Position numbers and translations under genes: made by a program. A stretch of DNA of 64,000 bases, taken from positions 2,679,501 through 2,743,500 of the forward strand of contig NZ_CP060388.1 in the NCBI RefSeq assembly GCF_014280435.1. Direction: 5' to 3'. The DNA is from Sphingobium sp. KCTC 72723. Lineage in GTDB: Bacteria > Pseudomonadota > Alphaproteobacteria > Sphingomonadales > Sphingomonadaceae. Positions 53,454-62,951 of the stretch are shown in pieces (position 1 is the first letter of the stretch; each line of letters opens with the position of its first letter). Below the pieces are notes generated by a model. That model worked only from the letters and a program-made list of their open reading frames with translations, was not told where the DNA came from and did not search any database.

Positions 53454-56400
53454 ATGAGCGTTTCCCAAGGGATTGGTGAGACCGCACTCATGCTGCTTGA
53501 CGCCCTGGGCGCTGGCGATCTGCTCTATCTGGCCGATGACGAGCAGGACGCCGAAGCGGTGGCCAGCGCGCTCACGTTCCTTGCGCCTGAGCATCATGTC
53601 GTCTTCCTGCCGTCGAGCGACATCTTGCCCGGCGACAGCGCGCCTGCGTCGCCCTCGAACATCGGGAAACGGGTCGCTGCCCTGCGGCACCTTCGACGGC
53701 TGGCGGCGGGATCCAAGCGCCGTCCTCTTGCCACTATCACGAGCGGTGAAGGGGCTGCGCGGCTTTATGCAGACCCCGCCGCCTTCGACGCCGCGCCGCC
53801 CAGCCTGCGCGTTGGCGAACCGATCGATCCGACCAATTTCGCCGCTGACATGGAGAGGCTTGGTTATGTCGCCGACGATCGTGTCGATGAACCAGGCGAG
53901 GTGGCGGTCCGCGGGGAGGTCATCGACATTTTTCCGGCCGATGCCGGGCTGCCGGCCCGGATCGATGTCGCCGATGGGCGCGTCATCGGTATCCGCCGCT
54001 ATGATCCGATCACGCAGCGCACGCAGGCGCCGTGCAAGTTGCTGGAGATCGGCCGGGCTGCCGAACCGGAGCCTGAGCGGAAAGTTACCATCCTCGCCCA
54101 TCTGCGGCCGGGGCGGCTTTATGTTTCGGCAAAGGCCGAGCAGCGTCGCGCGCGTTTCATTCGCCTGGCCACTGACGCCGCCGGCAATTCGGGTTCGGCG
54201 ATCGATGCCGCATCCCAGTCACTATGGGCGAAGGATCTTGCAGCCTGGCGTTCAGGCGATCCGGCGGATTTCGCCATATCGCCCATTCCCCGCTTTGCGG
54301 AGCAGCGCTCACCCCTATCGGCACTGAAGCGCTTTGCGGCACCGCATGTGCAGGAGGGGAAGCGCGCGCTCCTGGTTGGCAGGGAGAGGGATGTCCGTTT
54401 CCTCCGGCCCAAGATCGCCAAGACGTTCAAGGCTAAGGTCGAGGCCATCGACGCGATTGCGGCCGTCGATACGCTTGCGCCGGGCGCGATAGCTGCGCTG
54501 ATTGCGCCGATCGATCGGGGGGCTGTTGGCACGAAGCTCGTGATGATTGCGGCCGCCGATCTTCTGGGTAGCCGGGCGTTGATTGGCGCGACGCAGGGCA
54601 GCGTTGCCGCCGGGCTTGCCCAGGCGGGCGGCGACATTCGTGCAGGCGATCTCGTCGTGCATGAGGATCATGGCGTCGCGCGCGTGCTGGGCCTTGTGTC
54701 GGCTCCCGGCGATGGCGACGCAGAACTGATCGCGCTTGAATATGCCAATGATGCCCGGCGGCTCGTTCCCTGCCAGGAGGCGGGCCTGTTATGGCGTTAT
54801 GGCGCCGATGGCGATGCGGTGCGGCTTGACAAGCTGGACGGATCGACCTGGGAAAAGCGGCGCGGGGCGATTGACGAGGCGGTGGCGCAGAGCGCCCGCG
54901 ACCTCCTTCGATTGGCGCAGGAGAGGGCCGATGTCAAAGCCGCGATCATCGAACCCGATAGCGCGGCTTATGAACGATTTGTCGCCAGCTTCCCTTTCAA
55001 CGAAACGGCGGATCAGGCGCGGGCGATCCAGGCGGTAAGGGACGACCTGGCCAGCGGACGGCCGATGGATCGCCTGGTGATCGGCGATGTGGGCTATGGC
55101 AAGACGGAGGTCGCCCTGCGTGCCGCCGCGCTTGCCGCCCTTGCAGGCTATCAAGTCATTTTGGCCGCGCCCACGACGGTTCTCGTTAGGCAACATATCG
55201 AGATGTTCCAGCGCCGCTTTGCCGATACGGGCGTGGTCGTCGCTGGCCTGTCGCGCCTTTCGAGTGCGGCGGAGAAGAAAGCGGCGAAGGCCGGGCTGGC
55301 CGACGGGTCAATCGGCATCGTCATCGGCACGGCTGCGGTGATGGCGAAGGATGTACGCTATGCCCAATTGGGGCTTGTCATCATCGACGAAGAACAGCGC
55401 TTCGGCGCGGCCGATAAGGCAAGGCTGCGGGGACGTACCGACCTTCACCTGCTGGCGATGAGCGCGACACCGATCCCCAGGACGTTGCACCGCGCGATGA
55501 TCGGGCTGCAACAGCTGTCGGTGATCGCAACGCCGCCCGCCCGTCGCCAGCCGATCCGGACGAGCCTTGCCAGCCCCGACGATGCGATGATCAGGACGGC
55601 GCTTTTGCGTGAGCGGTCGCGCGGCGGACAAAGCTTTGTCGTCGTGCCCCGTATCGAGGATCTCGCGCCTCTGGCCGAACGGCTGGCGCGGATCGTACCG
55701 GACCTCGCGCTGATCGAAGCGCATGGCAAGATGCCGGTGGTCGCCATCGACGACGCCATGGTCCGCTTTGGCGGTGGCGAAGGCGATGTTCTGCTCGCGA
55801 CCAATATCATCGAGGCAGGACTGGACGTGCCGCGCGCCAACACGATGATCGTCTGGCGCGCCGACCGCTTTGGCCTCGCTCAGCTTCATCAGTTGCGCGG
55901 GCGGGTGGGCCGCGGCAATCGCCGGGGTCAGGTCATTCTGCTGACCGAAGCGGGAGAGATTGCCGAACGCACCATGAAGCGGCTGCGCACGCTGGCGACC
56001 TACGACCGGCTGGGTGCGGGCTTCGCGATCAGCGCCGCCGATCTTGATCAACGGGGCGCTGGCGATCCGCTGGCCGATACGCAGGCCGGTCATATGAAGC
56101 TGATCGGCATCGACCTCTATCAACATCTGTTCGAAGCAGCGTTGAAAGAGGCGCGGGGGGAGGACGCCGGACTGTGGACGCCTGAACTCAATCTGGGCAG
56201 CGCGGGCGGCTTGCCATCGGACTGGATACCCGACGCCGACATCCGCCTGGGCCTCTATGTCAGGCTTTGGCGGCTTGTTGATGAGACTGGGCTCAGCGCT
56301 TTGGAGGAGGAACTGGCGGATAGGTTCGGTCCGCTGCCTCCCGCTGCCGAACGTCTGATCGATGCCAATAGGATTGCTATTCTCGCGCGGGCGGCCGGGA

Positions 56401-56588
56401 TTGCACGCGTCGATGCAGGCCCGGCCGCGATGGCGCTGACGCCGCGCGAAACGGGTCGCGACATGAGCAAATGTGCAGGGCTGTTCGAAAAAGACGGCCG
56501 TTGGCTTTTGAAGGCGCAGACCGATGAGGCTGATCAGCTCGCAAGGGTGATTGACCTGCTCGAAAGCATTGGCGCATTGCGGAACTAA
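53454..56588 (+). CDS. Mfd-like transcription-repair coupling translocase (paralogue-type)
   Basis: A 1044-residue protein with the layout of Mfd: UvrB-like N-terminal module (LGYVADDRVDEPGEVAVRGEVIDIFP), RNA-polymerase interaction domain (DLVVHEDHGVARVLGL), RecG-like translocase with Walker A GDVGYGKTE (about 544), DEEQ (about 645), SATPIPRT and QLRGRVGRG, and a C-terminal TRCF domain (ADIRLGLYVRLWRLV). It is about 100 residues shorter than usual Mfd and diverges in the N-terminal half; it is probably a second, stress-induced Mfd rather than the housekeeping copy, given the upstream EcfG promoter. Role inferred: handling stalled RNA polymerase during stress. Confidence 0.85.
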   Translation: MSVSQGIGETALMLLDALGAGDLLYLADDEQDAEAVASALTFLAPEHHVVFLPSSDILPGDSAPASPSNIGKRVAALRHLRRLAAGSKRRPLATITSGEGAARLYADPAAFDAAPPSLRVGEPIDPTNFAADMERLGYVADDRVDEPGEVAVRGEVIDIFPADAGLPARIDVADGRVIGIRRYDPITQRTQAPCKLLEIGRAAEPEPERKVTILAHLRPGRLYVSAKAEQRRARFIRLATDAAGNSGSAIDAASQSLWAKDLAAWRSGDPADFAISPIPRFAEQRSPLSALKRFAAPHVQEGKRALLVGRERDVRFLRPKIAKTFKAKVEAIDAIAAVDTLAPGAIAALIAPIDRGAVGTKLVMIAAADLLGSRALIGATQGSVAAGLAQAGGDIRAGDLVVHEDHGVARVLGLVSAPGDGDAELIALEYANDARRLVPCQEAGLLWRYGADGDAVRLDKLDGSTWEKRRGAIDEAVAQSARDLLRLAQERADVKAAIIEPDSAAYERFVASFPFNETADQARAIQAVRDDLASGRPMDRLVIGDVGYGKTEVALRAAALAALAGYQVILAAPTTVLVRQHIEMFQRRFADTGVVVAGLSRLSSAAEKKAAKAGLADGSIGIVIGTAAVMAKDVRYAQLGLVIIDEEQRFGAADKARLRGRTDLHLLAMSATPIPRTLHRAMIGLQQLSVIATPPARRQPIRTSLASPDDAMIRTALLRERSRGGQSFVVVPRIEDLAPLAERLARIVPDLALIEAHGKMPVVAIDDAMVRFGGGEGDVLLATNIIEAGLDVPRANTMIVWRADRFGLAQLHQLRGRVGRGNRRGQVILLTEAGEIAERTMKRLRTLATYDRLGAGFAISAADLDQRGAGDPLADTQAGHMKLIGIDLYQHLFEAALKEARGEDAGLWTPELNLGSAGGLPSDWIPDADIRLGLYVRLWRLVDETGLSALEEELADRFGPLPPAAERLIDANRIAILARAAGIARVDAGPAAMALTPRETGRDMSKCAGLFEKDGRWLLKAQTDEADQLARVIDLLESIGALRN

Positions 56589-56661
56589 CGCTCCGGCATT
56601 GAGTCGATCAGCCTGACCCGCAGCACTAGCATTGTCGGGCCATCGAGAAAGCGGAAGCCAT

Positions 56662-57432
56662 ATGAAGATAGCGCTCGTCACAGGCGGTGCTCAGGGCATC
56701 GGCAAAGGCATTACACAGGCCCTGTTGACGCAGAGCTGGAAAGTAGCGGTGTTGGACCAGGATGCCGAAGCGGTCCGCGACCTTTCCGACGAGATGCCGA
56801 CCAACAAGCTTATGGCGATCCGGGCCGACGTCACCAGCGAGCGCGACGTGGAAATGGCGTTCGATAAGATTGCAGCCTGGAATAAGGCGACGGAAGAGGT
56901 CGAGGGCATCGATCTGCTCGTATCCAATGCAGGTCTTGCCGATCCGGTCAGCGGTCCGATCGAAAAACTGGAGCTTAAGAAATGGCAGGCGTGGCAGGAC
57001 AGCCATGTGACCGGCGCTTTTCTGATGGTGCGCGCCGCTGTGCCGATCCTGCGCCAGCGTAAAGGGGCGATCGTCATCATGGCGTCGATCCGCGCGATCC
57101 AGTCGGAACCCGATACGGAGGCCTATGCTGCGGCCAAGGGTGCGCTCTGCGCCCTGACCCATGCGCTGGCGATCAGCCTTGGCCCCGACATCCGCGTCAA
57201 CGCCATTTTGCGCGGCTGGATAGAAACCCGCCCCTGGGCCAAAGCACAGGTGCGCGAAGCGGTCGAGCATCGCCCGATCGATCGGGAACAGCATCCGGTA
57301 GGCCGGGTCAGCGAACCGTCCGACATTGCGGCTACCGTCCTGTTTCTGGCGTCCGAAGGTGCGGGCTTCATCACGGGCCAGCAAATCACCGTCGATGGCG
57401 GCATGACCCGAAAAATGATCGACGCGCATTGA
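56662..57432 (+). CDS. Short-chain dehydrogenase
   Basis: A 256-residue SDR: TGGAQGIGKG at the cofactor site, SNAG, ASIRAIQSEPDTEAYAAAKGAL with catalytic Tyr and Lys, and ITVDGGMTRKM near the end. The ATG at 56662 follows GGAAG; the upstream extension is not conserved. Convergent with the inositol-monophosphatase-like gene, only seven bases apart. Substrate unknown; possibly part of the stress set. Confidence 0.83.
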   Translation: MKIALVTGGAQGIGKGITQALLTQSWKVAVLDQDAEAVRDLSDEMPTNKLMAIRADVTSERDVEMAFDKIAAWNKATEEVEGIDLLVSNAGLADPVSGPIEKLELKKWQAWQDSHVTGAFLMVRAAVPILRQRKGAIVIMASIRAIQSEPDTEAYAAAKGALCALTHALAISLGPDIRVNAILRGWIETRPWAKAQVREAVEHRPIDREQHPVGRVSEPSDIAATVLFLASEGAGFITGQQITVDGGMTRKMIDAH

Positions 57433-57439
57433 CGGATCG

Positions 57440-58309
57440 CTATATCCGGCCGCTTCGATCTTGTGCGTCAACGCGCTGGATGTCGGTCATGCGCGCGGCA
57501 TCCTCAGGCGTCCCAAGGATCAATGGACGACGCCATTGCTCCATCTGCGCCACTTGTTCGCCAAAGCTGGCGAATGGCGACCAATTTCCATCTTCCTTCT
57601 GAAACACCGAAGCGCCAGATGCGTGCGCAAGGGCTATTCCCCCGGCAACATCCCAGATGTTGGGTGTCGCGAACCTGGCGACTTGTAGAAGGCCTGCCGC
57701 CACGAACGCACATTCGATTGCGGCCGATCCTGTCTTGCGCCCATCCCACGGCCCGATACCAGACTGACCATGCGGATCACCCGCGAGCCGTTTGCGAACG
57801 GCAGGGTTGGGCATGCGTGAGACTTGTTCGCCCTCAAAACGCAAACCCTCGGCGCCGCCGCTATGATAGACACCAGGCGTAAGCAAATGGCTTGTGCTGC
57901 ACCATAATGCGCCGACGACGGGAACACCGCGGTAGAGCACGCCCACGGATGACGCGAATAGCGGGAAGCCGTTGATGAAGTTGCTTGTCCCATCGATCGG
58001 ATCAACCGCCCAGACAAAATCGCTGCCCAGTCCCGCCTGGACAGCCATTTCTTCGCCGATGATGCCATGCTCGGGGAAATGATCTGCCAGATGGCTGCGG
58101 ATGATCGCTTCGACCCGGCTGTCGACTTCGCTTACCGGATCGCGCATCAAGGCAATGGCGTTATCATCCCCCTTATATTGCACGGCCATTAGGCTGCCCA
58201 GCGCAGCCAGGATTTCCCGGCCGCCGATCGTGGCCAGTTCCACCGCAACAGCTTCCATGCGGGCAAGTAAATCCGGTGTTGGCATCGGCTCAGCAACTGT
58301 CATCGTCAT
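57440..58309 (-). CDS. Inositol-monophosphatase family protein
   Basis: A 289-residue member of the IMPase/CysQ/SuhB family with the metal-binding GEEM, WAVDPIDGTSNFINGFP and WDVAGGIALA motifs complete. It would hydrolyse a sugar- or inositol-phosphate or 3'-phosphoadenosine phosphate with Mg2+. It overlaps the lipid-kinase gene upstream by 20 bases, so the two are made together; joint action on a phospho-lipid or inositol product is possible. Confidence 0.85.
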   Translation of the reverse strand: MTMTVAEPMPTPDLLARMEAVAVELATIGGREILAALGSLMAVQYKGDDNAIALMRDPVSEVDSRVEAIIRSHLADHFPEHGIIGEEMAVQAGLGSDFVWAVDPIDGTSNFINGFPLFASSVGVLYRGVPVVGALWCSTSHLLTPGVYHSGGAEGLRFEGEQVSRMPNPAVRKRLAGDPHGQSGIGPWDGRKTGSAAIECAFVAAGLLQVARFATPNIWDVAGGIALAHASGASVFQKEDGNWSPFASFGEQVAQMEQWRRPLILGTPEDAARMTDIQRVDAQDRSGRI

Positions 58310-59180
58310 GTCCCGTCATACTGCCAGGCACCAATATCGTCACCGGCTCGTCATCCAGCCGTATTTCGACCGTCCATGCGTCGTCAGGCATGTCGATGGG
58401 GCGATCGTCGATCCGGGGGCACAGCCCGCTGGCCTGAAGCGTGACGACGCAACCTGTTTCCAGGCGGGCCGGTGGCGGGCCGGAGAAATGTTCGGCCCAT
58501 CCCACCATGGCGTCACGATCGGCCTCGCCAACGAGCAGGATGTCGAGCAGCTTATCCTGTGTGTCCGCCCTTGGCGCGAACGGGAGCCGTGGGCCGATCG
58601 CGCCGATGTTGAGAATTTCTACAAGCAGCCATGGCCCGTCGAAACGGCGTCCATCGATATCAACGACGCACGCGATCGGCTTGGCCGTGCGCAACGTCTC
58701 CCGAAATGCTGCGCGGCCGTTTTCGCGCTTCTCCTCCGGGGTGTCGGGCGATTCATCGACAAGTTCGATAGATTGATTGAGCGCGCCAAGACCTACCGCT
58801 TCCAGAAAGCCTTTCCGCCCGAAGAGCCCGGTGACGCTGCCTACGGTCAGCCTCTTTTCGCGCGCATTGTAGAGACCACCAATGACGGCTTCGACCGATT
58901 GACGAATGCCCAGCGCCCTTGCGACATTATTGGACCCGCCCATCGGCAGGATCGCAATCGGTACAGACCGGTCGGGCATCTCGATGGCGACCGAAGCTAC
59001 GGTTCCATCACCGCCGGCGGCAATCGCCATTTCCATGCCACTCATTCCGGATCGAATATCGTCCCGGCCATGTTCACAGTAGCGGATGGCGAAGCCGGCC
59101 TCTTCCAATTGACCGATGAGCGACCGGATCGGCTCGGGCTTTGTTCCCGCATTGGGGCTATGGACCAGTAGCGCCTTCAC
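58290..59180 (-). CDS. Diacylglycerol/sphingosine kinase-type lipid kinase
   Basis: A 296-residue protein of the DAGK catalytic family with GGDGT at residues 56-60 and MGGSNNVARALG, plus the C-terminal DILLVGEADRD strand. Family members phosphorylate diacylglycerol, sphingoid bases or related lipids. In sphingomonads a sphingoid substrate is attractive but unproven. No membrane helix. First of the two-gene operon with the IMPase-like gene. Confidence 0.83.
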   Translation of the reverse strand: MKALLVHSPNAGTKPEPIRSLIGQLEEAGFAIRYCEHGRDDIRSGMSGMEMAIAAGGDGTVASVAIEMPDRSVPIAILPMGGSNNVARALGIRQSVEAVIGGLYNAREKRLTVGSVTGLFGRKGFLEAVGLGALNQSIELVDESPDTPEEKRENGRAAFRETLRTAKPIACVVDIDGRRFDGPWLLVEILNIGAIGPRLPFAPRADTQDKLLDILLVGEADRDAMVGWAEHFSGPPPARLETGCVVTLQASGLCPRIDDRPIDMPDDAWTVEIRLDDEPVTILVPGSMTGHDDDSC

Positions 59181-59226
59181 CCGAAATATCTGCCATTCAA
59201 CCTAGATCGCGTCGCCAAAATACCAA

Positions 59227-59517
59227 TCATAGTTGCGCCCCAAATTCTTCCAAAGCGGCCGTAACGACTTCGACCTTCGCGTCATCCTGCAAATCGATCG
59301 AAACCATGATGCCGCCAGCAAGAGGAACATCATCCCTTTCGTCCTGATCGAACGTCTCGCTATCTGCGCCTCCAATCCGATTGCCTGCGCTGTTGTCCGG
59401 TCCGGATGCAGTCACGAAAATATCGGTTCGCTCAATGCCAATTTCCTGGACCAGTCGTTCCACGGCCATGTCCGCCTGGTCCCGTCTATCGAATGTGCCT
59501 GTCAATGTGGTGCTCAT
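59227..59517 (-). CDS. Small acidic protein, general-stress 17M-like
   Basis: A 96-residue acidic protein (TFDRRDQADMAVERLVQEIGIERTDIFV, then MVSIDLQDDAKVEVVTAALEEFGA). The alternation of a helix and strands resembles the heat-induced general stress protein 17M/YflT fold. No ligand motif. Same strand as, and fourteen bases after, the next small gene; likely one stress operon. Confidence 0.65.
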   Translation of the reverse strand: MSTTLTGTFDRRDQADMAVERLVQEIGIERTDIFVTASGPDNSAGNRIGGADSETFDQDERDDVPLAGGIMVSIDLQDDAKVEVVTAALEEFGAQL

Positions 59518-59530
59518 GGTGATCCTTTCA

Positions 59531-59746
59531 TCAAGGCTTGGAATCGGCCCGATCAGTCTCTGGATAATCTTCCGGTTTCACGGTGCCGACAGAGGGGCGG
59601 TCCTCGACATCCTCCTGCGACTTGCCGCCGCGTGTTCGTGGATCGGGATCATCGCCATTGGGTCGGACATCGCCTGCAGGCCCGCGTCGTGGCAACCCGT
59701 CCGATCGGCCCTTTTCAGGGTCGAAACCATTTTCGTTTCCAGGCAT
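59531..59746 (-). CDS. Small hydrophilic Pro/Asp-rich protein
   Basis: A 71-residue protein without hydrophobic segments (GFDPEKGRSDGLPRRG, DDPDPRTRGGKSQEDVEDRP), probably disordered. Start at 59746 with AAGGA upstream. No family recognised; operonic with the acidic protein gene downstream. Confidence 0.6.
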   Translation of the reverse strand: MPGNENGFDPEKGRSDGLPRRGPAGDVRPNGDDPDPRTRGGKSQEDVEDRPSVGTVKPEDYPETDRADSKP

Positions 59747-59849
59747 GTTCTTGATCCTTCCGCAACGCAGTGGCCGGAAGCGATGCCCGGCCTTGGTATG
59801 AAGCGCTGATCGGGCGATCGGTTGCATTCTGGCTCCCCCCTTTATTGTA

Positions 59850-59874
59850 GGAACCACAAGCCGCATGGACCGTT
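59850..59874 (+). promoter_or_regulatory. EcfG-type promoter for DUF3072 gene
   Basis: GGAAC-N16-CGTT, exact in both boxes, 35 bases before the ATG at 59909. Confidence 0.75.
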
Positions 59875-59908
59875 ATCGGTGGAACATATCAAGAACAATG
59901 AGGCTGTC

Positions 59909-60136
59909 ATGACCGACCGTTTCCATAATCCCAAACTCGATGAGCACCCGGCTTCGAACGCTGAGAAAGATCCAGCAGATTGGGTGTCGGGCAACGAACC
60001 CATCACCGGCGCGCAGGCGTCCTATCTAGCGACCTTATGCGAAGAAGCGGGTGTGGAACTGCCAACCGGAGATCTGACGAAAGCAGATGCATCGCGTCAG
60101 ATCGATGAGATGAAAGCGAAGCTTGGGCGCGCCTGA
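59909..60136 (+). CDS. DUF3072 protein
   Basis: A 75-residue protein with EPITGAQASYLATLCEEAG and LTKADASRQIDEMKAKLG, the DUF3072 pattern, which has a SAP-like helix-turn-helix feel. Start at 59909 with GAGG upstream. Directly under an EcfG promoter. Function unknown; found in stress contexts in other alphaproteobacteria by my recollection only. Confidence 0.85.
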   Translation: MTDRFHNPKLDEHPASNAEKDPADWVSGNEPITGAQASYLATLCEEAGVELPTGDLTKADASRQIDEMKAKLGRA

Positions 60137-60150
60137 CGGACTTGTGGTTC

Positions 60151-60169
60151 GAACCATTTGTGATGGTTC
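60151..60169 (+). terminator. Short stem-loop after DUF3072 gene
   Basis: GAACCAT-TTGTG-ATGGTTC, seven perfect pairs, fifteen bases after the stop; no T run, so a weak terminator at best. Confidence 0.35.
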
Positions 60170-60388
60170 ATGCCGGAAATCGCACCACATGATCTAATTT
60201 TGATGGAAGGGGCCGGGCCTGCCACAGCGTCACGTCCAATCCACCCAAACTAATGTCGATCAGACAGATTTTCCAACAGACAATTGGACCCATCCGACAT
60301 TCAGGCGTTGTCCGCTCATACCGAGACGCAGCCTCCGAACGATCGGACTGCTCCACGTGGACATCATAAGAATGGCTGGAGAATGCCC

Positions 60389-60964
60389 ATGACGATGGCG
60401 ACAGACGATGCCCCACCGACGACATCGAAATTGAAAGAAGAACGCGCAAACGGAATCGCGGCCGTGACCCAATCAAAGGGTGATGATCTGATCGGGCGCT
60501 CGGTCACGATCAACCGTCCTCGCGACGAACTCTTCGCCTATTGGCGCGATTTTTCCAATCTGCCCTCGTTCATGGATAATGTCGAACGGATCGATATATT
60601 GTCGGACACGACATCGCATTGGGTGGTGAAGGCGCCGGCTGGACGCACCGTGGAATGGGACGCGACCATCACGGAGGAGAAGGCTGGCGAATGGATCGCC
60701 TGGACCTCTGCCGAAGGCGCCGATGTCCCCAATAGCGGCCGCATCGAATTTCGCGATGCGGGCGCGCGTGGCACCATCGTCACGGCGACCATCGCGTATG
60801 ATCCGCCCGCAGGCGTGGTGGGCAAGGTGATCGCCAAGCTCTTCCAGCGCGAACCCGCCATCCAGGCGCGACGCGATCTGCGCCGTTTCAAGCAATTGAT
60901 GGAAACGGGCGAGGTTGCGACCGCAGCTTGGACCCAAAAGCAACGTGACGAGGAGAAAGTCTGA
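60389..60964 (+). CDS. SRPBCC (cyclase/dehydrase-type) protein
   Basis: About 191 residues of the START/SRPBCC superfamily: [33 protein letters not shown] and a C-terminal amphipathic segment. Members bind hydrophobic ligands in a deep cavity; the polyketide cyclase/dehydrase name is only historical. The ATG at 60389 is chosen because GGAGA lies upstream; ATGs at 60383 and 60395 and a TTG at 60284 are alternatives. Its stop overlaps the alcohol dehydrogenase start, making a coupled set SRPBCC-ADH-SDR. Confidence 0.8.
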   Translation: MTMATDDAPPTTSKLKEERANGIAAVTQSKGDDLIGRSVTINRPRDELFAYWRDFSNLPSFMDNVERIDILSDTTSHWVVKAPAGRTVEWDATITEEKAGEWIAWTSAEGADVPNSGRIEFRDAGARGTIVTATIAYDPPAGVVGKVIAKLFQREPAIQARRDLRRFKQLMETGEVATAAWTQKQRDEEKV

Positions 60965-62154
60965 TGCGCGCGCTGACATGGCACGGCAAGCATGACGTCC
61001 GCGTCGATACCGTGGAAGATCCCGAAATCCTCAACCCGCGCGATGCGATCATCAGGATCACGTCGACGGCGATCTGCGGGTCCGACCTGCATCTTTACGA
61101 CGGTTATATCCCGACCATGCAGGCGGGCGACATACTTGGCCATGAATTCATGGGCGAAGTGGTCGAAACCGGTCCCAAATCCACATTGTTAAAGGGGCAG
61201 CGGGTCGTGGTGCCCTTCACCATCGCCTGCGGCAGTTGCTATCATTGCGGCAAGCATCAATATTCCGCCTGCGACAATGGCAATCCGGCCGACAATCAGG
61301 ACATCGGCCAGGAAATGTACGGTCAGCCCATGTCGGGCCTGTTCGGTTACAGCCATCTGACCGGCGGCTATGCAGGCGGTCAGGCGGAATATGTCCGCGT
61401 ACCATTTAGCGATGTGGGGCCGATCGTGGTGCCTGACGGGCTGGATGATGATGAGGTTCTGTTCCTGTCGGACATCCTGCCCACCGGATGGCAGGCGGCG
61501 GAGAATGCGGACATCGAACCGGGCGATACGGTGGCGGTATGGGGCTGCGGTCCGGTCGGGCTGTTCGCGGTCCAGTCCGCTTTCCTGATGGGCGCGCACC
61601 GCGTCATCGCAATCGACCATTTTCCGCATCGCCTTGAACTGGCCAAAAAATTCGGGGCCGAGACGATCAACTTCGAGGAATCGAAGACTTACGAAGCGTT
61701 GATGGAGATGACCGGCGGCATCGGGCCTGATGCGGTGATCGACGCGGTGGGCCTTGAAGCCCATGGCTTCTTTGTCGACAATGTGGTCGATCAGATCAAG
61801 GCGTCGCTATTCCTTGGGACCGATCGCACCCATTCGATCCGGCAAGCGATCCATGCCTGTCGCAAGGGCGGGCGGGTGTCGATGCCAGCCGTCTATGGCG
61901 GTTTCGTGGACAAGTTTCCGTTGGGCGCCTTCATGGAGAAGGGGCTGACCCTCAAGACCGGCCAGACGAGCGTACAACATTATATGCCCGCTCTGCTCAA
62001 TGCGATTCTGGAGGGCAAGATCGATACGACCTTCCTGATATCGCATCGCATGGGCCTGGAAGATGCGCCCAAGGGCTACAAGATGTTCCACGACAATCAG
62101 AATGAAGTGACCAAGATCGTGCTGAAGCCCGGTCTTCCCGTCGCTGCGCAATAG
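60964..62154 (+). CDS. Zinc-dependent alcohol dehydrogenase
   Basis: A 396-residue MDR dehydrogenase with catalytic zinc ligands Cys38, His60, Glu61, structural zinc Cys89/92/95/103, and the Rossmann [17 protein letters not shown]. Similarity is to the glutathione-independent formaldehyde dehydrogenase/threonine-dehydrogenase-like group. Coupled to the SRPBCC gene by a one-base overlap and followed eleven bases later by an SDR. Substrate unknown; aldehyde detoxification under stress is plausible. Confidence 0.87.
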   Translation: MRALTWHGKHDVRVDTVEDPEILNPRDAIIRITSTAICGSDLHLYDGYIPTMQAGDILGHEFMGEVVETGPKSTLLKGQRVVVPFTIACGSCYHCGKHQYSACDNGNPADNQDIGQEMYGQPMSGLFGYSHLTGGYAGGQAEYVRVPFSDVGPIVVPDGLDDDEVLFLSDILPTGWQAAENADIEPGDTVAVWGCGPVGLFAVQSAFLMGAHRVIAIDHFPHRLELAKKFGAETINFEESKTYEALMEMTGGIGPDAVIDAVGLEAHGFFVDNVVDQIKASLFLGTDRTHSIRQAIHACRKGGRVSMPAVYGGFVDKFPLGAFMEKGLTLKTGQTSVQHYMPALLNAILEGKIDTTFLISHRMGLEDAPKGYKMFHDNQNEVTKIVLKPGLPVAAQ

Positions 62155-62165
62155 GAGAGACGTAT

Positions 62166-62951
62166 ATGGCCAATAAATTCGCGATTGTCACCGGCGCCTC
62201 CACCGGCATTGGCTTCGAACTCGCCTCCATCGCCGCGGAAAATGGGTATGACTTGTTGGTCGTGGCTGACGAACCGTTGATTGATGCCGCCGCGCAGGAA
62301 TTCAAGGGGCATGGCGTCGAGGTTATTGCGGTCGAGGCCGATCTGTCGACATTGCAAGGCGTGGACACGCTCCTCGCCGCGGCCGATGGCCGGCAGGTCG
62401 ATCTGCTATGCGCCAATGCCGGGCGCGGCCTGGGTCACGCTTTTCTCGACCAGGATGTGAGCGATTGGCGGCGGGTGGTAGACACGAACATCACCGGCAC
62501 GCTGTATCTGCTCCAGCACATCCTGAAGGCGATGGTTGCACGTGACGAGGGTAAAGTCCTGATCACAGGATCAATCGCAGGCTTCATCCCGGGCAGCTTC
62601 CAGGCTGTCTACAATGGCAGTAAGGCGTTCGTGGACAGCTTTGCCGATGCGATCCGGAACGAAATCAAGGATAGCAAGGGCGTGACTGTCACGACATTGA
62701 TGCCAGGGCCTGTCGAGACGAAATTTTTCTACCGTGCAGACATGCTCGACACCAGTGTCGGCGCTTCGGAGAGCAAAAGCGATGCCGACGTTGCGCGCGA
62801 CGGCTGGAATGCTCTGATGAAGGGCGAGGCGCATATCGTGTCGGGATGGAAGAACAAGCTGCAGGCAGCCGTTGCGCATGTTACGCCGGCTGCTGTCCTG
62901 GCAGAACAACATCGTAAGATGGCGGAGCCCGGATCTGCACAGGAAAAATAG
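62166..62951 (+). CDS. Short-chain dehydrogenase
   Basis: A 261-residue SDR with TGASTGIGFELA, NAGRG, and the catalytic Tyr in QAVYNGSKAFVDSF. The VPGPVETKFF-like segment (MPGPVETKFFYRADM) is typical of a subgroup of oxidoreductases often paired with ADH genes. Its TAG stop is followed immediately, in frame, by a LigD remnant, so the C-terminus may have been created by a deletion. Confidence 0.82.
   Translation: MANKFAIVTGASTGIGFELASIAAENGYDLLVVADEPLIDAAAQEFKGHGVEVIAVEADLSTLQGVDTLLAAADGRQVDLLCANAGRGLGHAFLDQDVSDWRRVVDTNITGTLYLLQHILKAMVARDEGKVLITGSIAGFIPGSFQAVYNGSKAFVDSFADAIRNEIKDSKGVTVTTLMPGPVETKFFYRADMLDTSVGASESKSDADVARDGWNALMKGEAHIVSGWKNKLQAAVAHVTPAAVLAEQHRKMAEPGSAQEK

Noticed and set aside
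53085..54101. 338-codon minus-strand frame
   Set aside because: Overlaps the small EcfG gene and the mfd-like N-terminus, which have promoter, ribosome site and homology.
55308..56681. 457-codon open frame on the minus strand
   Set aside because: Complement of the mfd-like helicase domain; residue composition (many His/Gln/Arg) is that of a shadow.
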